Under the pieces are notes generated by a model. That model was not told the DNA's origin, ran no database searches, and saw only the letters and a program-made list of their open reading frames with translations. A stretch of DNA of 64,000 nt from an uncultured Gammaproteobacteria bacterium. GTDB lineage: Bacteria > Pseudomonadota > Gammaproteobacteria > HK1. Positions 1 to 9,385 of the stretch are shown here, in pieces. The DNA lies in the NCBI GenBank assembly GCA_958295465.1, contig OY282353.1, positions 1,612,001 to 1,676,000 of the forward strand, in the 5' to 3' direction. The position numbers were made by a program, and so were the translations under genes. Within the stretch, counting starts at the first letter, position 1. Each line of letters starts with the position of its first letter.

Positions 1-1
1 C

Positions 2-349
2 GGCTACCACGCCGGCGCCATGGACATCGTCGCCATCAAGATCGGTCGGGTCGGCGGCCTGACCAAAGCCCGGCGGATGCGCGAGCTCTGCCTGGACCTC
101 GGCCTGACGGTGGTGCCGGACGACGTCTGGGGCAGCGAGATCGTCACCTCGGCGCTTGCCCACTTCGCCCAGAGCACGCATCCGAAGTACACCCTGAACA
201 CCACCGACTTGACGGATTACGTGGAGGTTTCGACCGCCGACGGCTGCCCGGAACGTGATGGCGCGGTGCTGAGCGCCTCGACCGCGCCCGGCCTCGGTCT
301 GACTCCGAGGATGGAGGTCCTCGGCGATCCTGTGGCGGTGATCGAATGA
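2..349 (+). CDS. Enolase-superfamily (mandelate racemase/muconate lactonizing type) enzyme, 3' part
   Basis: Only the last ~115 residues lie in the window; the 5' end is outside it. The visible part has a strand-6 lysine (NIK-like VAIKIGRVGG), then DDVWGSEI and a C-terminal stretch ending in GLTPRMEVLGDPVAV. This is the end of the beta/alpha barrel and the returning capping segment of the family. It aligns by eye with the C-terminus of the next gene (IKTARHGG, QDVWGSSI, VEPMMDVLGDPVAV), so the two are adjacent paralogues. The reaction is unknown; racemase, epimerase or dehydratase of a small acid or amino acid are the family options. Confidence 0.8.
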   Translation, partial: GYHAGAMDIVAIKIGRVGGLTKARRMRELCLDLGLTVVPDDVWGSEIVTSALAHFAQSTHPKYTLNTTDLTDYVEVSTADGCPERDGAVLSASTAPGLGLTPRMEVLGDPVAVIE

Positions 350-441
350 CGCAGGGGATTCCCCGGGATCTCCCGGCCGCACCGGCTCCCCGTACAGGCA
401 CGGGGCCGGGAACCAACTTCCGACGATACGGAGAACACCCC

Positions 442-1548
442 ATGAAGATCACCGGGATCATCGCCTGTCAGGCGAGCATCAAGGTCGCGCGCGGCGGCTA
501 TGCCGTCTCTCGCGGGCGCGTGGTGCGGGAGGTCGAGAACACCGTGCTGCTCGTCGAGACCGATGCCGGGATCACCGGGATCGGCGAGAGTTGCCCGATG
601 GGCGCCGACTACCTGCCGGCCTTTCCCGGCGGGGTCCGGGCGGGCCTCGAGCTGATCGCCCCCGTGCTGATCGGTCTCGACCCGCGCGAGATCGCGCGAG
701 TCAACGCGGCGATGGACAAGGTGCTTCTGGGACACCCCTACATCAAGACCGGCATCGACATGGCCTGCTGGGACATCGCCGGAAAATCCGCCGACGTGCC
801 GCTCTACAAGCTGCTCGGCGGCATGCTGAACGAAGGGCCGCGAGCGCGCATCGGCCTTTCGGCGGCGCCGGCCGAGGAGATGGCGAGGATGCTCGCCGAA
901 CGCCAGGCCCAGGGCTACAACCACTTCTCGGCCAAGGTCGGCGATGATCCGGACGAAGACATCGAGCGGCTGGGGCAGATCACCGCCGCTCTCAAGCCCG
1001 GGCAGACCATCGTCGCCGACGCCAACCGGGGCTGGACCGTGCACGGCGCGTTGCGCGTGTGCCAGGGCATCGCCCATGTCCACAACGTCTACATCGAGCA
1101 GCCCTGCGACACCTACGAGGAATGCCTGCTGGTGCGCCGGGCGGCGCCGCAGCCCATGATCCTCGATGAATGCATCGACACGATCGGGTCCTTCATACGC
1201 GCCTGGAACGACAAGGCCATGGACTGCGTCAACATCAAGACCGCGCGCCACGGCGGTATCAGCAGGACCCGGCAGCTACGCGATCTGTGCACGAGCCTGG
1301 GCGTCGCGGTCTACATCCAGGACGTATGGGGATCGTCGATCTCCGCTTCCGCGATCGCCCACCTCGCGGCCTCGACCCCGCCCGGACAGTTCCTCGGCAT
1401 CTGGGACCCGATCGGCTGGAACGAATCGGACGTGGCGACCGGTGGACCGGAAATGCGCGACGGCAGGTACTATGCCAGCCATCGCCCGGGCCTGGGCGTC
1501 GAGCCGATGATGGACGTTCTCGGCGACCCTGTTGCCGTTTATGCCTGA
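442..1548 (+). CDS. Enolase-superfamily dehydratase/epimerase
   Basis: The product has 368 residues, the usual length for the mandelate racemase/muconate lactonizing group. The capping domain is residues ~1-120. A lysine sits in the strand-2 position (FSAKVGDD), metal ligands follow in VADANRGW, IEQPCD and LDECID, and a second lysine lies in NIKTARHGG. Lysines on both faces fit racemase or epimerase chemistry; the N-terminal half recalls cis-3-hydroxyproline dehydratases (inference). An upstream ATG at 346 overlaps the previous stop, but 442 is preferred because the family starts with M-K-I and a GGAG-like site precedes it. Rieske and dehydrogenase genes follow on the same strand, which suggests one catabolic route, possibly for betaines or hydroxyproline derivatives. 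Confidence 0.85.
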   Translation: MKITGIIACQASIKVARGGYAVSRGRVVREVENTVLLVETDAGITGIGESCPMGADYLPAFPGGVRAGLELIAPVLIGLDPREIARVNAAMDKVLLGHPYIKTGIDMACWDIAGKSADVPLYKLLGGMLNEGPRARIGLSAAPAEEMARMLAERQAQGYNHFSAKVGDDPDEDIERLGQITAALKPGQTIVADANRGWTVHGALRVCQGIAHVHNVYIEQPCDTYEECLLVRRAAPQPMILDECIDTIGSFIRAWNDKAMDCVNIKTARHGGISRTRQLRDLCTSLGVAVYIQDVWGSSISASAIAHLAASTPPGQFLGIWDPIGWNESDVATGGPEMRDGRYYASHRPGLGVEPMMDVLGDPVAVYA

Positions 1549-1699
1549 TTCGGATTCACCGGGACCCGGGTCGGCTTCCGCCGGCTCGGGCGACAGCGGT
1601 GGATGGCAGTGGCGGTCAGAGACGTGAGGGCGACATCAACGATCAACGCCAGGCAGCCGTTCCGAAACGGCGTAGCTGCATTTCAGCGGATCGGAGCCC

Positions 1700-2863
1700 A
1701 TGTCCGACATCGTGGCAGACTGGATTTCCTCCGATGTTCTTGACGCCGGGCTGAAGAGGCGTCTGGCTCTTCCTGCGGCCGAGGGCTCCTGCCTGCCCAA
1801 CGCGGCGTACACCAGCGCGGAATTCCATCGGCGGGAACAGCACACGGTGTTCAGGAACACGTGGGTGTTCGCCGGTTTCACCCACCAGCTTCCGAAGGCC
1901 GGAGACGTGCTGCCGGTGGAGATCGCCGGTCAACCGCTGGTTCTCGTCCGGGACGATGCGGGGCGTGTCCGGGCCTTTCACAACGTGTGCCGGCATCGCG
2001 GCGCCAAGCTCGTGAGCGAGGCGCGGTCCGGCGTGAGCCGTTTCGTCTGTCCGAACCACTCCTGGAGCTACGGCCTCGACGGGAGGCTGCTGGCGCGGCC
2101 TCATTTCTTCGGCGGAGACCGGCACGACGTGAACCGCGCGCAATGTCATCGCGCCGACCTCGTCAAGGTGCGTTGCAACGTCTGGCACGACTGGATCTTC
2201 GTCAACCTCGGCGGCGAGGCGGACGATCTTCCCGAGCACACCCGTTTCATCCGGGAGCGGCTGGCAGACCACGACTTCACACAACTTCGCGTTGCCGAAA
2301 CCCTTCAATTCGACCTGAACGCGAACTGGAAGCTCGCAATAGAGAACTTCATCGAGCCGTACCACGTCTTTGCCTGCCATCCGTGGCTCAACACCTTCGT
2401 CAGTATGGCGGAGCGCGAGCCACCGGGGTTTCAGGGGCACGTGCTGTTCTGCGGCTATCGATTCTCCAGGACCGATCCTGCACGCGGCGAAGGGCTGCCG
2501 TACTTCCCGGACTTGCCGGAAGCACGGCGGATGCGCGGGGACTGGTTCGTCCTCTTTCCCAACTTCGCGTTCGAGATCTTCCCCGACCAGGTGGCCGTGT
2601 TCGTGGTCACTCCGCTGGGGGCCGGCCGGTGCAGGGAGACGATCGCGCTCTATTTCGTCGGCGAGGGCGCGGACGGGGCGCGCTACGCCGAGGCCCGCGA
2701 GCGGGTGGTTCGGAGCTGGCGCGACCTGAACCTGGAGGATGTCGGAGTCGTTGAGCGCATGCAGGCGGGGCGCGCCTCGGACGGCTTCGACGGCGGCGTA
2801 CTGTCTCCCTACTGGGACCCGGTGCTGCAGCAGTTTGCGCGCCTCGTCGCCGATGCCGTCTGA
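1700..2863 (+). CDS. Rieske non-heme iron oxygenase, alpha subunit
   Basis: The 387-residue protein has an N-terminal Rieske [2Fe-2S] domain with CRHRGAKL and CPNHSWSYGLDG, the C-x-H...C-x2-H cluster ligands. The C-terminal catalytic domain has NWKLAIENFIEPYHVFACH, which matches the mononuclear iron 2-His-carboxylate region. Such enzymes hydroxylate or N-demethylate aromatic or quaternary-amine substrates using electrons from a separate reductase, which is not present here. Its position after an enolase-superfamily enzyme resembles betaine demethylation clusters (inference). The next gene starts within 10 bp of its stop, so the two are probably cotranscribed. Confidence 0.9.
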   Translation: MSDIVADWISSDVLDAGLKRRLALPAAEGSCLPNAAYTSAEFHRREQHTVFRNTWVFAGFTHQLPKAGDVLPVEIAGQPLVLVRDDAGRVRAFHNVCRHRGAKLVSEARSGVSRFVCPNHSWSYGLDGRLLARPHFFGGDRHDVNRAQCHRADLVKVRCNVWHDWIFVNLGGEADDLPEHTRFIRERLADHDFTQLRVAETLQFDLNANWKLAIENFIEPYHVFACHPWLNTFVSMAEREPPGFQGHVLFCGYRFSRTDPARGEGLPYFPDLPEARRMRGDWFVLFPNFAFEIFPDQVAVFVVTPLGAGRCRETIALYFVGEGADGARYAEARERVVRSWRDLNLEDVGVVERMQAGRASDGFDGGVLSPYWDPVLQQFARLVADAV

Positions 2864-2870
2864 ACGCACG

Positions 2871-3956
2871 ATGCGGGCGGTCGTCCTCACCGGGCACGGC
2901 GGGCTCGACAAGCTCGAGTACCGCACGGACTGGCCGGCGCCGCGGCCGGGCGCAGGCGAGGTGCTGATCCGGGTCGGGGCGTGCGGACTCAACAACACCG
3001 ACGTCAACACGCGCACCGCCTGGTATTCCGGCACCGTGACCGAGGGTGTGACCGAAAGCAGCGGCGCGGGCGGCTTCGCCTCGGCCGATGCCGCCACCGC
3101 GAGCTGGCGCGGCGATGCGTTGCGCTTTCCATGCATCCAGGGCGCCGACGCGGCCGGCACCATCGCGGCGGCAGGCGAAGGGGTGGACCCGGCGCGTGTC
3201 GGCGAGCGTGTGCTGGTGGACCCGTGGCTGCCTGCCCCCGGCGGCGGGCCGGACAACGGTGTCTTTCCCTATTTCGGCTCGGAACGCGACGGCGGGTACG
3301 CCGACTACGCGACCGTGCCGGGCGAGAACGCGATTCCGGTCGACAGCCCCCTGTCCGATGCAGAGCTGGCCACCTTTCCGTGTGCTTACGGCACCGCCGA
3401 GAACCTCGTCGCGCGTACCGGTCTGCGGCCGGGGGAGACGGTGGTCATCCTCGGCGCCTCCGGCGGCGTCGGCTCGGCCGCGGTGCAGTTGTGCCGGCTG
3501 CGAGGTGCGCGCGTGCTCGCGGTCAGCGTTCCCGCCAAGGCGGAGCTTCTGAAATCGCTCGGCGCAGACGAGGTGATCGACCGCGGCGGGGACTTGGAGG
3601 CGGACGTTCGCCACGCCGCCGGCGGCCCGGTGGACGTTGCGCTCGACGTGGCGGGCGGCGCCCTGTTCATGCGGGTGCTCCGCGCCCTGCGCCAGGGCGG
3701 ACGCTATTCATCATGCGGGGCGATCGCCGGGCCGCTCGTCGAATTCGATCTGCGCCTGCTGATCTACAAGGACCTGCAATTGACCGGCGCGACCATCGTG
3801 CCGCCGGGCACGATGCGGCGTATCGTGAGGCTGATCGAGCGATCGCAGCTTCGCCCGCTGCTCGCGCGGACGTATCCGCTGGCCGAGCTGGCGCAGGCGC
3901 AGCGCGAGTTCATGAAGAAGAGCCACGTCGGCAACATCGTGGTGACGATGGACTGA
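2871..3956 (+). CDS. Zinc-binding-dehydrogenase family oxidoreductase (quinone oxidoreductase-like)
   Basis: The 361-residue medium-chain dehydrogenase/reductase has an N-terminal GroES-like domain, with GEVLIRVGACGLNNTDVN at ~25-45. A Rossmann domain follows with the nucleotide motif LGASGGVGSAAVQL. The structural-zinc cysteine cluster of classical alcohol dehydrogenases is absent, so a zeta-crystallin-like NADPH oxidoreductase is likely. Starts at 2853 and 2871 are both possible; 2871 matches the family N-terminus (MRAVVLTGHGG). It closes the catabolic group that begins at the left edge. Confidence 0.85.
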   Translation: MRAVVLTGHGGLDKLEYRTDWPAPRPGAGEVLIRVGACGLNNTDVNTRTAWYSGTVTEGVTESSGAGGFASADAATASWRGDALRFPCIQGADAAGTIAAAGEGVDPARVGERVLVDPWLPAPGGGPDNGVFPYFGSERDGGYADYATVPGENAIPVDSPLSDAELATFPCAYGTAENLVARTGLRPGETVVILGASGGVGSAAVQLCRLRGARVLAVSVPAKAELLKSLGADEVIDRGGDLEADVRHAAGGPVDVALDVAGGALFMRVLRALRQGGRYSSCGAIAGPLVEFDLRLLIYKDLQLTGATIVPPGTMRRIVRLIERSQLRPLLARTYPLAELAQAQREFMKKSHVGNIVVTMD

Positions 3957-4039
3957 TCGGACGGAGCCGTCAGGCGTCCGGAGCGCGAGTGACGCCACCC
4001 TCGTTTGTCGCTCCTCCGGCACCGGTGTCGAGGCTCGGC

Positions 4040-4144
4040 ATGTCGAGGACAGGCGAGTTCATCGACTTTCCCGCCACCGCTGGCGTACCGGTGGTCGATT
4101 ACACGCCGGAAGAGCCGGAGGACGAGTTGAAATCGGCGCTGTGA
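4040..4144 (+). CDS. Small ORF, possibly a toxin-antitoxin relic
   Basis: This 34-codon reading frame is acidic at its C-terminus (DYTPEEPEDELKSAL) and overlaps the GTG of the following PIN-like start by a GTGA-type junction. Small acidic antitoxins typically sit in this position relative to DUF3368/PIN toxins. No antitoxin domain can be recognised and the start is arbitrary, so this may be only the tail of a decayed gene. Confidence 0.3.
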   Translation: MSRTGEFIDFPATAGVPVVDYTPEEPEDELKSAL

Positions 4145-4222
4145 GCGACGTATTGGTTGCGGACACCGGACCGCTCATCGCTTTGGCGCGGATCGGCAAG
4201 CTCGGTTTACAGCGTGACCCAA
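4141..4222 (+). pseudogene. Truncated PIN-domain (DUF3368-like) toxin
   Basis: From the GTG at 4141 the reading begins VSDVLVADTGPLIALARIGKL. This is the hallmark first strand of PIN ribonucleases, with the first catalytic Asp in VADTGPL. After about 25 codons the sequence no longer resembles the family and runs into the 3' end of spoT on the opposite strand. Essential later acidic residues are missing, so no active toxin can be made. Confidence 0.6.
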
Positions 4223-4302
4223 GGACGTCCACGGGTCATCTCGACCGGCCGGGAATCGCCGTCGCCGGCCCGGTCATGTCGTTTCTTCGACGATCCGGGC
4301 CC

Positions 4303-6432
4303 TCACTGGCCGGTCCGCACGATGCGGGAGACCTCGCCGATGCCGCGGATGCGCCGCATGATACGCGCGAGGTGCACGCGATCGTGCACACCGATCACGA
4401 AGTTCAGGGCGGAATTGAGACCGTCCCGGTTCTCGATGTTCACGTTCTCGATGTTGGCGCCCATCTCCGCGATCGCTGCCGCGACGGTCGCGAGGACGCC
4501 CTTGCGGTCGGCCATGTCGACGCGGATCTCCACCGGGAACTCGCCGCCGGCGCCGGGCTCCCAGGCCACGTCCACCCACCGCTCGGGGCGGTCTGAGAAC
4601 TCCGTGAGGTTCTTGCAGCCGGTGGTGTGGATGACGATCCCGCGGCCCGTGCTCACGAACCCCATCACCGAATCGCCGGGAATGGGATGGCAGCACTTGC
4701 CGAAGTCGACGATCATCCCCTCCGAGCCCCGGATGTAGAGCGGGGCGCCCGCGCTCGCGCCCGGCGCCGGGTCGCTGTCCGTCGACGGCTCCTCGCCGCC
4801 GCCCGCCAGCCGCCTTGCGATCATCGGCGCGAGCCGCCTGCCGATCCCGATCTCCTCGCACAGCGCTTCCATCGAGTCGAGCTTGAGCTCCGCCAGCAGC
4901 GTCTCCAGGGTCGGGGCCGACACGTCGTCGAGCCCGATCGATTCGACCGCGAGGGCCCGGCCGAGCAACATCTCCCCGAGCTCCACCGCCTCTTCGGTGC
5001 GCAGGTGCTTGAGGTGGTTGCGGATCGCGGTGCGGGCCTTTCCGGAGACCGCGAAGTCGAGCCACGCCGCATTCGGCCGGCCCCACGGCATGTTGACGAT
5101 CTCGATGGTCTGGCCGTTCGTGAGCGGGGTGCGCAGCGGCGCGTAGCGTCCGTCCACCTTGGCCGCGACGCAGTGGTTGCCGACGTCGGTGTGCACCGCA
5201 TAAGCGAAATCGATCGGCGTCGCACCTCGCGGCAGCGCCATGATGTCCCCGGCCGGGGTGAACACGTAGGTCTCCTTCGGGAAGAGATCGACCTTCACGC
5301 CCTCGAGAAACTCCACCGAATCCCCGGCATGGATCTGCATCTCCAGCAGATCGCGCACCCATTCCCGGACCCTGAGCTGGGCGGTGTTCGTCCCCGGCTG
5401 CCCGATCTTGTACATCCAGTGCGCCGCAACCCCGGACTCCGCGACCTGATCCATCTCCTCGGTGCGGACCTGCACCTCGATGGGGGTCCCGAACGGCCCG
5501 AACAGCGTGGTGTGCAGAGACTGGTAGCCGTTCGCCTTCGGGATCGCGATGTAGTCCTTGAATCGCTCCGGCACCGGCTTGTAGAGGCTGTGCACCATCC
5601 CCAGCACGCGATAGCAGTCGTCGGAACGCTCGACGACGATCCGGAACCCGTAGACGTCGAGCACTTCCTTGAACGAAACGCGCTTGATGCGCATCTTTCG
5701 GTACAGGCTGTAGAGGTGCTTCTCCCGACCCTCGATGCGGGCCTTGACGCCTTCCTGGCGCAGGCGGCGCTTCATCGCGGTCTCGATCTTGCGCACGACG
5801 TGCTTGCGGTGCCCGCGCTTCTTCCTGACCTGGGCCTTGAGCACCCGGTGGCGCCGCGGATAGAGGGCGCGGAAGCCGAGCTCCTCCAGCTCGATCCGGA
5901 TGCTCCGAAGCCCGAGGCGATTGGCGATGGGTGCGTAGATCTCGATCGTTTCGCGCGAGATGCGACGCCGCTTGACGAGCGGCAGCGCATCGAGGGTGCG
6001 CATGTTGTGCAGCCGGTCCGCGAGCTTGATGAGCATGACCCGCAGATCGCGGGCCATCGCCATCAGCATCTTGCGAAAATTCTCGGCTTGCGCCTCGGCC
6101 CGGCTCTCGAACGAGAGATGGGTGAGCTTGCTGACCCCGTCGACGAGGTCGGCGACCGCGTCGCCGAACCGGGTCGCGATATGGGGCTTGGCGGTCGGGG
6201 TGTCCTCGATGACGTCATGGAGCAGGGCGGCGACGATGGTCTCGTGATCGAGGCGCATCTCGGCGAGGATCCATGCGACCTGGACGGGATGGTGTATGTA
6301 GGGCTCGCCGGAGGCCCGGCGCTGCTCGCCGTGGGCGTCGGCCCCGAACAGGAAGGCGCGATGGATCTTCTCGACCTCCGCCGGCTCCAGGTAGGCGCCG
6401 GCAAGGCGGCGGAGATCGCCGATACGAGACAC
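4303..6432 (-). CDS. spoT: (p)ppGpp synthetase/hydrolase SpoT/RelA family
   Basis: The 709-residue bifunctional alarmone enzyme has the full set of domains. An HD hydrolase domain comes first (PYIHHPVQVAWIL, LLHDVIEDT near 71-78), then the synthetase domain (YGFRIVVERSDDCYRVLG, PKANGYQSLHTTLFG). A TGS domain (VFTPAGDIMALPRGATPIDFAY), a helical region with the conserved cysteine pair (FGKCCHPIPGD) and a C-terminal ACT domain follow. The intact HD motif implies ppGpp hydrolysis as well as synthesis. The start is the GTG at 6432, preceded by AAGGGA; the longer upstream reading is arginine-rich low complexity. It follows rpoZ on the same strand, an order common in proteobacteria. Confidence 0.95.
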   Translation of the reverse strand: MSRIGDLRRLAGAYLEPAEVEKIHRAFLFGADAHGEQRRASGEPYIHHPVQVAWILAEMRLDHETIVAALLHDVIEDTPTAKPHIATRFGDAVADLVDGVSKLTHLSFESRAEAQAENFRKMLMAMARDLRVMLIKLADRLHNMRTLDALPLVKRRRISRETIEIYAPIANRLGLRSIRIELEELGFRALYPRRHRVLKAQVRKKRGHRKHVVRKIETAMKRRLRQEGVKARIEGREKHLYSLYRKMRIKRVSFKEVLDVYGFRIVVERSDDCYRVLGMVHSLYKPVPERFKDYIAIPKANGYQSLHTTLFGPFGTPIEVQVRTEEMDQVAESGVAAHWMYKIGQPGTNTAQLRVREWVRDLLEMQIHAGDSVEFLEGVKVDLFPKETYVFTPAGDIMALPRGATPIDFAYAVHTDVGNHCVAAKVDGRYAPLRTPLTNGQTIEIVNMPWGRPNAAWLDFAVSGKARTAIRNHLKHLRTEEAVELGEMLLGRALAVESIGLDDVSAPTLETLLAELKLDSMEALCEEIGIGRRLAPMIARRLAGGGEEPSTDSDPAPGASAGAPLYIRGSEGMIVDFGKCCHPIPGDSVMGFVSTGRGIVIHTTGCKNLTEFSDRPERWVDVAWEPGAGGEFPVEIRVDMADRKGVLATVAAAIAEMGANIENVNIENRDGLNSALNFVIGVHDRVHLARIMRRIRGIGEVSRIVRTGQ

Positions 6433-6585
6433 TTGCGTCCCTTCAACACGCCGGCGCCCGCGTCGCCGGCCGGGCGCGGTGCCGGGCAAGCCCGCGGGGG
6501 CGTGTGGTGACCATTCGCGGGTCTCGGCGTCGTGTCTTCGTGCCGGGCGGGGAGCCGGCGCCGTGCCGGGACGGCGGCCGCATCG

Positions 6586-6843
6586 TCAGATGCCGCGGAG
6601 AGGAAAGACCTCCTGCGCCTCCTCTTCGGCGAGAACGGCTTTCGGCGTCTCGTCCAGAATGGTCTTGTCCACCAGGCCCTCGGCGATCTCGCGCAACGCG
6701 ATGACCGTGGCCTTGTCCTTCGGCTGGTGGATGAGCAACGGCGAACCGTGGGCGATCTGGCGCGCGCGCTTCGCCGCGACGAGCACCAGCTCGAATCGAT
6801 TCGGGATCTTCTCGATACAGTCTTCGACCGTGATCCTGGCCAT
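6586..6843 (-). CDS. rpoZ: DNA-directed RNA polymerase omega subunit
   Basis: The 85-residue protein begins [19 protein letters not shown], followed by [14 protein letters not shown], the signature of omega. It assists assembly of the beta-prime subunit and contributes to a ppGpp site on RNA polymerase, which fits its position directly upstream of spoT. The length is normal for proteobacteria. The frequent upstream neighbour gmk is not here; sequence upstream holds mobile-element debris, so the operon head has probably been rearranged. Confidence 0.95.
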   Translation of the reverse strand: MARITVEDCIEKIPNRFELVLVAAKRARQIAHGSPLLIHQPKDKATVIALREIAEGLVDKTILDETPKAVLAEEEAQEVFPLRGI

Positions 6844-7112
6844 GTCCTGCTCCGGGGTGTCTGGGGGGCGCCGCGCTGAACGGCGGTTGCGGGCCTCGTT
6901 GCGGCGGCGTCCGAACCCGGGGTCCCTGTCCGGCGCCGGCGGTCCCGCGGGGAGGGTGGGCCAGCCCGGACCAACGCCCGGGTTCCCTGCCCGCCGCGGG
7001 GCGGCCTCTTCGGAAGAGGCCGGAGGGGCTCGATCCACGCCGCGCGGCGCAACGCACCGATGCGCGTACCCGCGAAGTCTACTCAATCCGGCCGCCGGGG
7101 GGCCAGTAGCAG

Positions 7113-7256
7113 TCTTGTCCCACAGCAATTCCCGCCAAGCGCGAGAACGTCTGAAGATCCGTCATGATCAGGCGCTCCGGCCATCGGAAATCGCTCGATA
7201 TCGCATCGTGACGTCGCGCATCGGGACGTTGGCGGGAACTGCTGCTTGTCCCATGA
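7113..7256. repeat. Imperfect inverted repeat, probable insertion-sequence ends
   Basis: The segment TTGTCCCACAGCAATTCCCG near 7113 is mirrored by GGCGGGAACTGCTGCTTGTC near 7232, forming ~24-bp arms ~90 bp apart. The right arm runs into CATGAGACATGAGCCTG, which resembles the end of the IS481-like elements whose integrase fragment starts at 7332. A weaker match to the same core (TTGGCGGAAATTACTGCAAG) occurs near 32287. The likely reading is a terminal-repeat relic or a small non-autonomous element. Confidence 0.4.
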
Positions 7257-7331
7257 GACATGAGCCTGAAGGGGTGGCGCGAATCCCACCAGAGGTGAGT
7301 CTGAACGAAGGGGTTTCGGGATCATCGGAGG

Positions 7332-7717
7332 ATGGTCTCGAGACTCGACGTCGAACGGCTGCGCACCATCGAGGAGGTGCGCGACTTCATGGCCGGCAGC
7401 GAGCCGGTCGACGTTCACCTCACCGAGCGGCGCGGGGCCTGCGATTTCGTGAGACGGACTCTGGTGCGGCCGGCCTGCGGCGGGTTGACCAAGGCGCACA
7501 AGGGGGGCGTGCGTCGCGTTGTGGCGAAGGTCACGGGATTGACCAGGGCGCAGACGACGCGGCTGATCGCCCAGTCCCACAAGACCGGGCGCATCGAGGG
7601 CCGTCGCCGCGGGGCGACGCGCCCGTTCGAGCGGCGCTACCGCGCGCGCGGGAGCGGCGATTCGACCAGGGTCGCATCCCGGACACGGAACGCTACAACG
7701 GCCGGCGGGCGGCTTGA
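7332..7717 (+). pseudogene. IS481-like integrase/transposase, N-terminal fragment
   Basis: The first ~100 codons read through an N-terminal helix (TIEEVRDFMAGSEPVD) and a helix-turn-helix segment (VTGLTRAQTTRLIAQ, HKTGRIEGRRRG). These are typical of integrase-core transposases that recognise the element ends. Similarity then stops; a short C-terminal-like scrap (DTERYNGRRAA) appears around 7685-7717 in a different frame. The DDE catalytic core between them is deleted. A middle fragment of a closely similar gene occurs at 33.7 kb. Confidence 0.65.
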
Positions 7718-7775
7718 CGAGCAGGCGGGCCGCCGCCGACACTCGCTCCTCGTCACACCGGCGGGCGGCCTTCCA

Positions 7776-8156
7776 GTGGGAAGAATCGTCGTACAGGCCA
7801 GGATCACCAACCTGTCCGGTGAAGGCAGATCCATACGGTGCGGCATGTTGGTCGATACCGGCGCCGGAGCGCTGATCCTTCCCATGACGTGGAAGGAAAG
7901 ACTCGGCGATTTCCAGCGTTCCGAAGCGGTCGAACTCCAGCTTGCCAACGGGGACGTCGTGCAAGGCGAAGCCTGCTGGCCGGTGGAAATACGGATCCAG
8001 GGGTTTCGTCCGGTGTCCAATGAAGTGGTCTTCGTGGAAACGAACGGCGGGGACGAAGAGCCGCTTCTGGGAGACGTCATCCTCGCACAGGCCCAGGCGG
8101 CGGTGGACATGCTCGGCCATCGCCTGGTTCCGGTACGCTACATCGACATGAAGTAA
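7776..8156 (+). CDS. Retropepsin-like clan AA aspartic protease, small
   Basis: The ~126-residue protein carries the retropepsin active-site motif [12 protein letters not shown] and a later hydrophobic-Gly region ([12 protein letters not shown]), the second part of the single-lobe fold. It should dimerise to form the active site. The GTG at 7776 is the best start because the reading frame upstream belongs to the integrase fragment. Stand-alone proteins of this size, beginning G-R-x-V-V, are scattered in bacteria and their substrates are unknown. Confidence 0.65.
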   Translation: MGRIVVQARITNLSGEGRSIRCGMLVDTGAGALILPMTWKERLGDFQRSEAVELQLANGDVVQGEACWPVEIRIQGFRPVSNEVVFVETNGGDEEPLLGDVILAQAQAAVDMLGHRLVPVRYIDMK

Positions 8157-8248
8157 CCGCCTGCCGCTCCGCCGGCCAGGCCGGATGCAACGGCTCATAC
8201 ACCCCTTCCTCATCGGCCACGCCCGGCTCAAGGAGAGAGACGCCACCG

Positions 8249-9385
8249 GTGAACGACCGTTTGCTGCGGGCGCTCGCGAAAGAGCCCGTCGACCGAACCC
8301 CGGTGTGGTTCATGCGCCAGGCCGGGCGCTACCTCCCGGAGTACCGGGCGGTGCGTGAGCGCGCCGGCAGCTTCCTCGCGCTGTGCAGCACCCCGGAGCT
8401 GGCCTGCGAGGTCACCTTGCAGCCGTTGCGCCGGTTCGCGCTGGATGCGGCGATCCTCTTCTCCGACATCCTGACCATCCCCTGGGCGATGGGGCTGGGG
8501 CTCGAATTCGTCGAGGGCGAAGGTCCCCGGTTCCGCGAGCCGGTACGCACGGCGGCCGACATCGGCCGGCTCGGCGTTCCGGACCCCGAGGACGATCTCG
8601 GCTTCGTGATGGATGCGGTCAGGGCGGTGCGGCGCGAGCTCCACGGACGCGTGCCGCTCATCGGCTTCGCGGGGAGCCCGTGGACGCTCGCGACCTACAT
8701 GATCGAAGGCCGGAGCTCGCGCGACTTCGTGCGCGCGAAGACGATGCTCATCGAACACCCTCGCGAGCTCCACCGCCTCCTTGCGCTGCTCGCCGCCGCG
8801 ACCACCGGCTATCTGGTGGCGCAGGTGCGCGCCGGCGCGCAGGCGCTCATGATCTTCGACACCTGGGGCGGCATCCTCACCACGCCCGCCTACCACGAAT
8901 TCTCTCTCGAATACATGCGCCGGATCGTGAGGCGCCTGCCCCGCGAGCACGAATCCCGGGCCGTCCCGGTGGTGCTGTTCACCAAGGGCGGCGGGGGGTG
9001 GATCGAGTCGATGGCGCAAAGCGGCTGCGACGCGGTCGGGCTCGACTGGACGGTCGATCTGGAAAGCGCACGCGCGCGGGTGGGAGCGCGGGTCGCGCTT
9101 CAGGGGAACCTGGACCCGGCGACGCTGCTCGCATCGCCGGCCCGGATCCGCGGCGAGGTGGGCCGCATCCTCGCCGAATACGGTCCGGGCTCCGGGCACG
9201 TCTTCAACCTCGGGCACGGGATCACGCCGGACGTCGATCCGGAGCACGTCGGCGCCTGCATCGACGCCGTGCACGCGCTCAGTCCCGAGTACCACCGCGC
9301 GCCCGGATCCGCGACGAAGCCGGCCGCGTCCTCGCCGGGGACGGTACGGGCTCCGGGCACCACCTCATCCTCGGGCACGTCTTGA
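8249..9385 (+). CDS. hemE: Uroporphyrinogen decarboxylase with extended C-terminus
   Basis: The enzyme decarboxylates uroporphyrinogen III to coproporphyrinogen III in cytosolic heme synthesis. The signature [17 protein letters not shown] is at ~17-33, followed by the catalytic loop region [12 protein letters not shown] and the C-terminal [14 protein letters not shown]. The start is a GTG preceded by AAGGAGAG. Family members end soon after the position of LSPEYHR, but here translation continues for ~28 Ala/Pro/Ser/Thr-rich residues. The extension is encoded by a shifted-frame copy of the gene's own 3' region, so it looks like a by-product of duplication. Confidence 0.95.
   Translation: MNDRLLRALAKEPVDRTPVWFMRQAGRYLPEYRAVRERAGSFLALCSTPELACEVTLQPLRRFALDAAILFSDILTIPWAMGLGLEFVEGEGPRFREPVRTAADIGRLGVPDPEDDLGFVMDAVRAVRRELHGRVPLIGFAGSPWTLATYMIEGRSSRDFVRAKTMLIEHPRELHRLLALLAAATTGYLVAQVRAGAQALMIFDTWGGILTTPAYHEFSLEYMRRIVRRLPREHESRAVPVVLFTKGGGGWIESMAQSGCDAVGLDWTVDLESARARVGARVALQGNLDPATLLASPARIRGEVGRILAEYGPGSGHVFNLGHGITPDVDPEHVGACIDAVHALSPEYHRAPGSATKPAASSPGTVRAPGTTSSSGTS

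Noticed and set aside
4627-6510. 627-codon plus-strand frame opposite spoT
   Set aside because: Shadow frame of a gene with all SpoT domains intact.
7079-8246. 387-codon minus-strand frame spanning the integrase fragment and protease gene
   Set aside because: No motif, biased composition, and the plus strand has recognisable proteins.
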